From Yamagishiella unicocca (Eukaryota > Chlorophyta > Chlorophyceae > Chlamydomonadales > Volvocaceae): DNA of 64,000 bases. Numbering within the stretch: position 1 is the first letter of the stretch; each line of letters opens with the position of its first letter. Where the stretch lies: the NCBI GenBank assembly GCA_003116995.1, contig BDSL01000030.1, positions 868,001 through 932,000 on the forward strand. The letters run 5' to 3'. Both the position numbers and the translations under genes were made by a program. Shown here one piece after another: positions 56,201-64,000 of the stretch. The notes under the pieces were generated by a model that had not been told where the DNA came from, did not search any database, and was given only the letters and a program-made list of their open reading frames with translations.

Positions 56201-58891
56201 GCGTCGGGGGCCGAGGGCCGCGGCATGAGCGCGAACGGCGGCATGACGCTGAGCAGCGGCAGCACCAACGGCATCGTGGGCAACAGCGCCGTGTCGCTCG
56301 ACGACGCAATCACGGTGGGCATGGAGGGCCTTATGCACGCCATGCGCAAGTTCAAGCCGGAGGCCGGCTACCGGCTGTCCACGTACGCCACGTGGTGGAT
56401 CCGGATGAACGTGGGGAAGTACGCGAGAGCCCAGGCGGCGGTGGTGAGGTGAGTGGGGCGGGGGGGGGGTAAAACGATATCCGCGAAGTCACGGCCGGCA
56501 AACCAAGGGCGATGGAGGTGGTGGGTCCAGAAGAGACGGGAGGCGAGTAGACGCAGCGGGGGCGTTGCTGGATCGTAGTGTGAAGGTGCTGAGGCAACGT
56601 AGACGTTAAGGAAAAGGTGTTGCGAAAGCGACTGAAGGGGTGTGGGGGGAGGAGCAGGTTTGCTGGTGTGCGGGAGAGGCAAGGGAGGGGGGGAGGAGCG
56701 GGGGTGCGCGAGAGGCAAAGGGGGGGAGGGGTAGCGTAGCGACGACGTGTGTTTGGCACACGGGCAACTTGAGGAGTCGAGGAGAGCCTGCGCGTGGAGG
56801 GGGGTGGGCGTATTCCACCGTGGAAGAAGCTTGGGTTTTCACCTCACAGCACGGACACACACACACACACCACACACACGCAGGCACCCTTCCGGTATCC
56901 TAATCCTCGGGGGCCGCTTGGCTCGCCTCCATAAGCCTTAGCGCCCCTTTCCTCGGCCCCATATCTCACCAGTACACCACACACAGACACACCCTCCCTT
57001 TTTCGGGCATCCACAGGTCTTCCTCGAACCCCTATATCGTGTAACCGGGTTTTCTCGCCACCCCCCTTCCGCTGTCGGCTGTGGATTCGCGGATTCATCT
57101 TACACTCCCCCCCCGCTCCGCTCCGAAGGCCATGCTACACTTCCCCAGTCGCGTTACCGGTTCTTTTGCTGTAACCCCGCTCCGCCGCAGCATGCCCGTC
57201 TCCATGCGCGACTCCATGGAGAAGCTCACGCGCGTGCGGGCGGCGCTCACCAGCCGCAACAGCTCCGGCCGGATGCCCACGGTGGCGGAGGTGGCGGAGG
57301 CGACGGGGCTGAGCTTGGCGCGGGTGGAGGAGCTGGATGCGCTGCGGCGGGTGTGCGCGGGAAGCAAGTCCTTCGAGGCGCCGCTGTCGGACGGCGACGA
57401 GAGCAGGACCGTGGCGGACCTCATTGCGCAGGTGGGCTGGAGGGCGTGTGGGGGGCCGGGGGGGAGGGAAGGGAAGGGAAAAACCGTGTTCTGGAGCCGG
57501 AAGAAAGCGTTAGGTACGGTAGCAACGCGGTTGGGAATTGCAAAAATAAGAGGCGCGCGTTGGTAGCTTCTGCCGGCGTTGGTTCCAAGTACCCAGTACA
57601 GTCGACGAACGACCCCGTGCAAACGGACCGTTCACAGAGCGAGCGCGCCTCCCCCCATTCTGTTTGTCGGCCGTGTATTCGCGGATTCTCTTACAAAACC
57701 CCCATTCTTCTCCCTTCCCTCGTCGGCTCACCGGGTTCTCTCTACCCCGCTTCCGCAGCCACTCCCGCACCACCACCACCCCTTCCCACCACCCCTTCCC
57801 TTCCCCCCACTTTGCCCCACAGGAGCATCGGGAGGAGGAGTTCGCTGAGGGCAGCGGCTCCTCTCTGACGGTGGACAGCGAGGAGTTCTACGCGCTGTCG
57901 TCCGACCTGACGGCCACGGTGGACGACGTGCTGGCCTCCCTGGACCGCCAGGAGGCGGACCTGCTGCGGGAGCACTACGGCCTGGGCAGCAGCATGGAGA
58001 GCGGCTCGGATGAGGAGGCGGGCGAGATGGGGTCGAGAGAGGCGGCGAGGCAGGCCGAGGAGGCGGGAGGGGGAGGGCCCTTGACGCACGTACTGCCCGG
58101 CGCGCAGCGGCTCAAGGTGCGGAGGCGGGGCATGTGCGCCAGGGAGGGGGGTGGTGGTTTCGGAGGGGGGTTAGCGGGGAGTGCGTTGTCCGGGGGTAGA
58201 GCGACGGGGGGAGGGGATGGATCTCCCGGAGTTTGTGGGGGTTTCGAGGAAGACCCGTGGATGCAAGGAAAATTGTTTAGACCAGGCGTTTGTGAGGGGG
58301 GGTGTCCGCATTCGGATCCGCGCGGCGTGTGTCCGTCCTCACGCACCCACTTTGCCGTCACCGTTTGCGCCACCGCTACGACCTCTGGCAGAGAGGACTC
58401 GCGCCCCCCTGGCCCCCTTACCCGCCCCTCCCCCTCAACACTGCGTCGCTATCCCAAAACAAGGGCTGCACACTGCTCTTAGTGCACGGCCGTACTGGTG
58501 TCTAGGATCCACATCCTTCATTCCCCCTCCCCTCCGTTCCACCCGTCACCCACCCTTCGTACACACACACACCCCGGGCTCCGGACTCCTTGGTCTCTTC
58601 GCGCTCAGTCTCCTTCGCGGCTCAGCACAGCATCTATAAAACACCCCGGGCTTTACTTTTTAGTGCCGACCCGACCCACGTGTTTCCTCTCATACCCCCC
58701 CCCCTTGGCCCCCCCACCCTGCCCTACCCCAGCTGACCGGCAGCGTCCGCTCCGCCACCACGAAGGCCATGAAGAAGCTCCGGAAGCTGAACGAGGGCGA
58801 CAAGCGCCTGACTGACTGGCGAGATGTCAAGACCTCCAAGAACAGCTTAGCCGTACGAGTGCCCGGGTACGCCAAGAAGTCGCATGACTGA
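53202..58891 (+). CDS. second, divergent sigma-70-like factor
   Basis: Model: join(53202..53564, 53849..54277, 55334..55497, 56089..56448, 57191..57431, 57823..58116, 58733..58891), 669 aa, all phases closed. The N-terminus (MSTVSGYKLQ..., Arg/Ser/Ala-rich) fits an organelle transit peptide. Residues ~120-265 are low complexity. The sigma core starts near 267 (KDHILSAQEEQLL), then RPPSVAEVAE (about 305), NYRLVVNIAKRM (about 340), a ~40-residue Gly/Ser-rich insert in region 2 (about 351-390), YRLSTYATWWIRMNV (regions 2.3-2.4, about 412-426), MPVSMRDSMEKL (region 3, about 440), SGRMPTVAEVAEATGLS, and region 4.1-like LDRQEADLLREHYGL (about 560). Region 4.2 is aberrant: an acidic ~30-residue insert, then LTGSVRSATTKAMKKLRKL where TRERIRQIE would be. 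It may bind plastid core polymerase but read promoters differently, or be regulatory. TGTAA is 328 bases after the stop. Confidence 0.85.
54410..54560. repeat. ~55-bp tandem repeat x3 with (GGT)n
   Basis: Units of gctactcttgacaagcacgc + gggggtcgtcgacccaacat are separated by (ggt)n of varying length. The array lies in the intron after the exon ending at 54,277. Confidence 0.9.
54830..54955. repeat. two adjoining ~20-bp tandem arrays
   Basis: The unit gggcgaacgatgcagggtg (about 4 copies) grades into gggtgcgaatagtgcagtg (about 3-4 copies). They share the gcgaa..gtgcag core, so one probably arose from the other. Confidence 0.9.
55510..55560 (+). repeat. partial copy of the dispersed intronic repeat
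   Basis: tttcggggaagacccgtgga followed by an A-run and ctgtttaggaaagacggg. It lies directly after the exon ending at 55,497 and 110 bases upstream of a full copy. Confidence 0.75.
55627..55755 (+). repeat. dispersed intronic repeat, reference full-length copy
   Basis: This is the most complete copy: gttcgaggaagacccgtgga, accgtttagaacggacgttt, gaggtgcatgctggagaact, gggttggggatactaaagcc, gaaggtcgtaatgtgacctt, tggcggctaagctaaagcgg. Copies or parts occur at 19,450, 21,110(-), 22,430(-), 25,720, 29,100, 29,570, 31,153(-), 31,370(-), 33,058, 55,510, 57,000(-) and 58,240. All are inside introns of the cyclase and second sigma genes. Confidence 0.85.
58240..58295 (+). repeat. partial copy of the dispersed intronic repeat
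   Basis: gtttcgaggaagacccgtgg, then aaaattgtttagaccaggcg. It lies in the last intron of the second sigma gene. Confidence 0.75.
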
Positions 58892-59218
58892 TGGCGGGGC
58901 GGACCATCAGGGCGCCCCGGCAGCGGGCAGCGGTCGCCGTGGACTCGAAGCGATGGAGCTGGTGGCGGGTCCTGAGAGCGGAGCGAGCTCCCCGGGAGAG
59001 GGCAGCAGTGACCGTTCGCCGTGGGCCATGCGCACAGGCGGTTGGATGGTGCTGGGGCGGAGGAGGTGTAGGGGTGGCGCTGGCAAGCCAGCGGAAACAG
59101 CCGACGGAGCCCCTTGCGCTTGTGGGGCGGAGGTGGTGTGAGGCAGCCGGGGTGCTGCTCGCTGGCCTGGGGCCTCGCCGCCGAAAGTGGGAGCTGTGCG
59201 GGGGGGGAGGAAGGCCCT

Positions 59219-59223
59219 TGTAA
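59219..59223 (+). terminator. poly(A) signal TGTAA for the second sigma gene
   Basis: First plus-strand TGTAA after the stop codon, 328 bases downstream. Confidence 0.6.
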
Positions 59224-60846
59224 CGTTATTTGGTTGGTTTGGTTGGGAGTTGGTGGCGTTCCTGCGCCGCTGGTGCTTGCAGCGGGTGGTGCAGTGGCGG
59301 GGCTGCATGACGGGGCCGGTGGGGGATGGGGGGGGGCAGCACCGCCGAGAGGAGCGAGTGACGTTTGATATGGTGTGTCGTGTGGCGTGGTGTGGTGTAT
59401 CACAGCGCCGTCCTCGTATATTCGTTTGTTTGACAATCCTTCGAATAAAGCTCTTTGCCCGCCTGGTGCGCAAGGGAATGTTTGACTGCGTGCGTTCATA
59501 TGGCTCGGTCACGGAACTCGGTGGACATCTGGTCTGCCGGTGTCTACGTGTACCTGTCCTGCGAGTACTCCTCACCCCTCACGTGCCTGCCTGGGCGGAA
59601 GCTAGAGGAAGGGATCCTCGGGGTGCGACGCAGGCGCTGAGGGAAAAGGTAGGAAGAGCCGACCGGGGCCACGACTCGCGTGCAGTGGAGGCTAGGCTAG
59701 GCTGCAGGGGTCGCTCCGTGTTCGCGTCCGGGGTTACCGACGAGGCCGCGCGAGGAGGGAGAGAGGAAGGAGGGAGGGGGAGAGAGAGGATTAGCCCAGT
59801 GCTGTTTGCGCGGTTACGAGTTGGTAGTTTTAGGGCATCCCGAGGAGCACCCGACCGAAGCCACCTGGCCCCGCCTGCATGACGGGGTGATGTTGAGTAT
59901 CCTATCTTGGACCATACTGGTGCAGTTGCTTTCGAGTGTGCATCTCCGTTGTGGTGCAGTGCGTCTTCGATGTGGGACGGTGCAGCCGAAGCGGCGAATG
60001 GCTTCGACAACATGACCTGTTTAGTACCTTTGTAGAGTCGCTTGCTGATGAGATGGAGGGTGCCCCGATCCAATTTACAATAGGACGTTCCAATCGACTC
60101 AACCGACTCTTAACACGCGGTAATACTCTATAGCACAGAAACAACAACTGATATTGAGACACGTACACAACGTGTACAGCCAGCGGTTGGGGCGACGCGG
60201 CAAGGGCGCCGTGCGTGTGCTTATTAACCACCACCAACAGGCAACCTCCTAACGAATCAGCACGCGGACAACTCCGACGGGTAGGCCTAAACACTCTGCA
60301 TTGCATATGCAACTTTATATAATATTAGATTTCTAACTGGACTTTTAATTACCAATCATCCTCGGGGAAAGCAAGCTACCTGGTACCACTCTCATCGCGC
60401 AGAATTCGGCATCTCACCGAATTTCACGACTTTTAGGAAAGCTAGGTGCTCGCATGGATAGGAATGCGCCCGCCATAACAAAGCCCCGCTCAACAAAGCC
60501 GGTATGCGCAAAGGGCAGCCTTACGCACCCCCTCCCGAGTCCACCTCCTGGCTACCCGCTACTTACTCGACTCGACTCGGGGAAGGGGAATCCTGCCAAC
60601 AAGGCAAAGGGCCATCATAGCGGCAACTCCGCCGCAACACACACCTCTGCAATCGCGATGAATGACCGAAGTCGTGTAAAAAAAGAGCACAGGCAAAGGG
60701 GGGCCACAAAATGCCGACACGGCCCGGCGGCGGCACACGCTTGCATCGCGCCCTGCCACCCCCCCTTCCGGCTCGAGCCGGCGGAGGGAGGCGCAGCGGC
60801 CACGCTCACATCAGCACCCATTGATGCCGTACCGCGCGGAAATAAA

Positions 60847-60892
60847 CACCCTCACACATACACACACACATGCATACACGCAAATAAACAGA
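60847..60892. repeat. (CA)n-type microsatellite
   Basis: Interrupted (ca)n: caccctcacacatacacaca followed by catgcatacacgcaaataaa. Confidence 0.85.
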
Positions 60893-62166
60893 GACACGTG
60901 CGTCACCCGCTCCCCGCTGCGTGCAGCTAATACGTGTTCCGGCAGCAGCTGGTGGCCTGTTTGCCCCTCCCCCAGACCACGCCACAACCCCTACACTTGC
61001 ATCGCATACCGGCAGGCAACTGGGGGGTAGGTCCCGGAGCGGACGAACAGCCAGCCGCGGCGGGGCTCTCCAACACAAGGTGCATGCCCTGGTGCCGGCG
61101 CGACACGACACGACGCACGACGGCATGGCGAAGCACCCACACACGCGAGCCCAGCTAGCACACCCAACCAGGCCGGCGCTGGGGCGACACACGGCACACG
61201 AGACAAACGCGCAGTGGGGCCTCCTCTAGACGTGCCTACCCCGAAATGGATTATAACACACAAAAGCACACTCGCTCTCTGTTGGTCGCTCAACTCTTCG
61301 TCGGCGCTGCTAGCGCCTACCTACTGCTACAACTCCGCCTCTGGCGCCGCCTCTCCCGGGAGGGGGGCCTGCACCGCAATCCCTCGACCCCCCCGCTGCT
61401 ACCGCCTACCCACGATGCTGCTAGAGCCAAACCCGCCTGCTTCCCTTCTGTTGTCCTATATACAACGCGACATGAGGAGGCGGCAGGGCCGTACAGGCAA
61501 GGCACTAGGCACCGGCGACGAACGGCGCCGGGGCGCCGACCCTCACCAGGGGGCCGACCAAACGGAGTACGGCAGACTGGATTCGGGAACGCGACGTTTG
61601 GAAAACCACTAGTAGTGTACATTCCCCGATAGCAGGGACACTCGAAAAAGCTGGGATGCTGCTGTCTGTCTCTCCCCTCGCAACACACGGCCGCGCATCG
61701 ACACCAGCTGCCCAAAAACCCTGCCAGCAATCTTACCCGAATCTCGCGTCCAGCCCTGGGCAAGGTGGCCTGCAGCAGCTGCCGTTCCTCCCCGGCAGCT
61801 ACTAGGTGCTACAGTAGTGCACCCATGGGCGAAAAAATGACATTGATTTATCGGGGGGACCAACGCCTGCAGGAACCCCACGAAGCCAGTCGCGCCGGCC
61901 TAACTCCAGCCCAGCCCGGCCACGAGGAGACTGGAGCGGGACGGTGGCGCAGCCACTAGGCGCCCCAGGGTGTACGGCAACTGCTCCCGAGCAACGCGCC
62001 TCGCCAACACGCACCTCACGCATTCGCCACCGCCTCCTCGCGCCGAAAAGAAAAGAATGCGGAAGCCGCAGGCAACCGTCAGAACGGCTCCGCTCCATCA
62101 CCACTACCACCTCCACCACCCGACAGTAGCATCCGCATGAGCGTCAGCAGCCAGAGCTGCAGCCCA

Positions 62167-63710
62167 TCAGCGGCACGTGTGCGCGTCTGTGGCCAGCTGC
62201 GCGGGCGCCACCAGATGCAGATCCAGATCCAGGCCATCGCTGCTGTCCCATGGGACGGCCACCGCCGCGTCCCACTCCACGCCGCCGTCACCATCCGACG
62301 GCGCCTCCCCCCGCTCCTGCCGACCGTCGTACCGCACCCTGGCGGCGCCGCCGGGTGCTGCCGCCGCCGCCGGCTCGCGCCGCTCCGACACGCGCTTCAG
62401 GTGCTTGATGCGCCCGAGCGCCTTGGTGTAGTGCTCCGGGTTGTGGTAGCGGGAGATGGTGCCACTCGCCAGGTAGGCTCCAGGGTCGGCCAGTGTCTCC
62501 AGGGGGTGCGGACAGTCCATCAGCTCCCAAATCGCCTCAGTGACGTTGCGCGCCGCGGGCCGCTTAAGCTGCGTCGCTGTCGCGTCGGTGGCGGTTGCGG
62601 CGGTTGCGGCGGTTTGCGACATCGCGGCCGTCTCCGACAGGCAGTAGAGCTCGGGTCCGGGTGGCAGCATGGGGTGGTCCGGATCGTTCGCCACGAAGCT
62701 GTGCCAGCTGTCGGGCTGCAGGATGCACATGCGGCCGACGAAGTAGTACAGGTGCTTGCGGCCGTGCCTGCGAGGGGCGAGCAGGCAAGGCAGGGGGTCC
62801 GGTGGGATGTGGGCGGCTGAGGCCGACACAGGCATCGGTCGGTGTGAGGACGGGACGTCCGCAGGCAAAGGGAAAGTACGCAAGGCACCGCCGAGCCGTA
62901 GGAGGGAGTCTGCCCTCCAAGCAAGGAAGGGGTCTGCCCTCCAAGCAAGGAAGGAGTCTGCCCTCCAAGCAAGGAAGGGGTCTGCCCTCCAAGCAAGGAA
63001 GGGGTCTGCCCTCCAAGCAAGGAAGGGGTCTGCCCTCCAAGCAAGGAAGGGGTCTGCCCTCCAAGCAAGGAAGGGGTCTGCCCTCCAAGCCATGAAGTAG
63101 TCTGCTCTCCAAGCAAGGAAGGAGTCTGCCCTCAAGCAATGAGAGAGTCTGCCTTCCAAGCAAGGCATGGCTGCGCGGGTGAGCTGCCGCGGGTGCCTTG
63201 GCGCTCATTGTCCACAGCACCGTAGCACAGGAACCTACGGCTACCTCAATCGGGCAACATGCCCAGGGCCCTCTCACCAGCCCCCCTCCCTCTCCACCAC
63301 GCTCCCTCCCTCTCCACCACGCTCCCTCCCTCTCCACCACGCTCCCTCCCTCTCCACCACGCTCCCTCCCTCTCCACCACGCTCCCTCCCTCTCCACCAC
63401 GCTCCCTTCCTCACTCCTGTATCATTTCCACCTCCTGCGCCACCTCTCCGCCCAACTGCCCTCCCCTCCCTTGCGACCCCAGCGACCCGGGCACACACCT
63501 GTTCAGGCAGCAGTGGTCCTTGAACGACGAGCCCCAGCCCTTGAGGATGTCCGCCACGGGGCTGTAGTCGCACGCAAAGGCCCGGGGCACGATGTCGCGG
63601 GCCATGATGATGTTGCGCACGATGTGCGGGGGCAGCTGCATGCGAGCCAGCAGCGTGTCCGCACCGCAGCCGCAGCCGCCGTGACCCAGCATGTCGGCTG
63701 CGGGCGCGTC
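62167..63710 (-). CDS. class 3 lipase, C-terminal exons (PLIP/PGD1-like), 5' part outside the window
   Basis: Two minus-strand exons, 63499..63710 and 62167..62767, join in frame (phase 2) and end in TGA at 62,167; about 270 residues. They match the C-terminal third of plant and algal plastid class 3 (GxSxG) lipases, which release acyl chains from plastid galactolipids or phosphatidylglycerol. Visible landmarks: IIMARDIVPRAFACDYSPVADIL, holding the presumed catalytic Asp; a Cys/Leu element DHCCLNR; KHLYYFVGRMCILQPD; CPHPLETLADPGAYLASGTISRYHNPEHYTKAL, whose His is the presumed third triad residue. The nucleophile Ser (GHSLG-type motif) must lie upstream, beyond 64,000. An Ala/Thr/Gln-rich loop separates the last two blocks. 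In Chlamydomonas the closest characterised relative by type is PGD1; orthology cannot be settled from the tail alone. The exon at 63,710 is preceded by an intron that runs to the window edge. Confidence 0.78.
62905..63165. repeat. 24-bp minisatellite x~10 in a lipase intron
   Basis: Units of gcaaggaaggggtctgccct + ccaa run about ten times with few changes, in the intron between the two lipase exons. Confidence 0.95.
63282..63410. repeat. 20-bp tandem repeat x6-7 (ctctccaccacgctccctcc)
   Basis: Nearly perfect units of ctctccaccacgctccctcc, in the same lipase intron, 90 bases upstream (plus-strand sense) of the exon boundary at 63,499. Confidence 0.95.
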
Positions 63711-63737
63711 CTGTGGGGGGGGGGCGCGATTCGGGAC

Positions 63738-63828
63738 ATGGTCGGGTGAGGTCGGGACATGGTCGGGTGAGGTCGGGACATGGTCGGGTGAGGTCGGGAC
63801 ATGGTCGGGTGAGGTCGGGACATGGTCG
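63738..63828. repeat. 20-bp tandem repeat x5 (gtcgggacatggtcgggtga)
   Basis: Five units in the intron preceding the lipase exon that starts at 63,710. Three unrelated minisatellites therefore fall within 1 kb of one gene. Confidence 0.95.
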
Positions 63829-64000
63829 GAATTCTGGCTGCTCGTGGACACACTCTGGGCTTCTTTCGGTAACTATTGACGCCTCGCCTTGCCTCCGGAT
63901 TCCTTGGTCTCTTTGCGCTCCGTCTCCTTCGCGGCTCAGCTCAGCATTTATAAAACACACATGCACACACACACAAACACGAGGCGCTCCTACTTCAGTT

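Larger units (their letters stand above)
58892..62166. other. convergent 3' region, no gene recognised
   Basis: This lies between the second sigma gene (plus) and the lipase gene (minus). It must contain both 3' UTRs. Short ORFs occur on both strands without motifs. A (CA)n-rich microsatellite lies at 60,847-60,892. Composition shifts from G-rich (58.9-59.8 kb) to mixed and then C-rich. Confidence 0.5.

Noticed and set aside
62079..62166. Read-through of the lipase frame past TGA 62,167
   Set aside because: The TGA is in frame and the following residues are unlike the family. The stop is taken as real.
62595..63100. Repetitive SKQGRGLP-type frame in the 24-bp minisatellite
   Set aside because: The array lies in an intron between two well-supported lipase exons. 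The frame is open only because the 24-base unit contains no stop.
1..64000. tRNA, rRNA, CRISPR array or prokaryotic operon
   Set aside because: No cloverleaf-compatible tRNA core, rRNA block or regularly spaced direct-repeat/spacer array was seen by eye. The tandem repeats have no unique spacers. A tRNAscan-SE or Infernal run would be needed to exclude small RNAs properly.

Overview
The window reads as nuclear DNA of a volvocalean green alga related to Chlamydomonas. It is GC-rich. Genes are split by many short-to-medium introns with GTGAGT/GTGCGT/GTAAGC-type donors, TGTAA poly(A) signals follow several stop codons, proteins carry Ala/Gln/Gly-rich inserts, one secreted protein has an (S-P-K/R-P)n cell-wall tail, and a receptor-type class III nucleotide cyclase is present. 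No prokaryotic operon structure is visible. All gene models were assembled by eye from splice sites and reading-phase agreement; every exon chain given closes in frame.

Layout. 1-4.9 kb: a graveyard of broken LINE-type retrotransposon 3' ends, including a large inverted duplication; further fragments lie at 8.4, 9.1-9.7 and 10.2 kb. 5.0-7.4 kb (-): a secreted, N-glycosylation-rich protein ending in a hydroxyproline-rich-type tail. 12.5-15.4 kb (+): RPOD/SIG1-type plastid sigma-70 factor. 17.4-34.0 kb (+): a 22-exon, about 1,796-residue receptor nucleotide cyclase with signal peptide, solute-binding-protein-like ectodomain, one membrane span and two cyclase domains. 39.4-40.9 kb (-): mTERF-like protein. 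42.1-43.2 kb (-): PRKRIP1 (DUF1168) homologue. 43.7-46.0 kb (+): Ala/Gly-rich coiled-coil protein of unknown role. 46.4-47.3 kb (+): Tpt1/KptA RNA 2'-phosphotransferase. 48.2-49.6 kb (-): plastid HAD-family protein like Arabidopsis PyrP2. 50.1-52.9 kb (-): IBR5-like dual-specificity phosphatase. 53.2-58.9 kb (+): a second, strongly divergent sigma-70-like gene. 62.2-64.0 kb (-): C-terminal exons of a class 3 lipase of the PLIP/PGD1 type, truncated by the window edge.

The most interesting item is the second sigma-like gene. It shares two intron positions and phases exactly with the RPOD gene about 40 kb away, so the two are intron-bearing paralogues. It has lost the usual -35-reading residues of region 4.2, has an insert in region 2, and has an altered region 2.4. 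Only one plastid sigma factor is, to my knowledge, described for Chlamydomonas. The second highlight is the cyclase. Its first catalytic domain keeps both metal aspartates but lacks the transition-state Asn/Arg, while the second lacks the aspartates and keeps the Arg, so the pair looks like one composite C1/C2 active site. Introns of the cyclase and of the second sigma gene share a family of dispersed short repeats, found in both orientations, that I did not see in the other genes.

Several products are expected in organelles: both sigma proteins, the mTERF protein, the HAD protein and the lipase. This is a thematic observation, not evidence of co-regulation.
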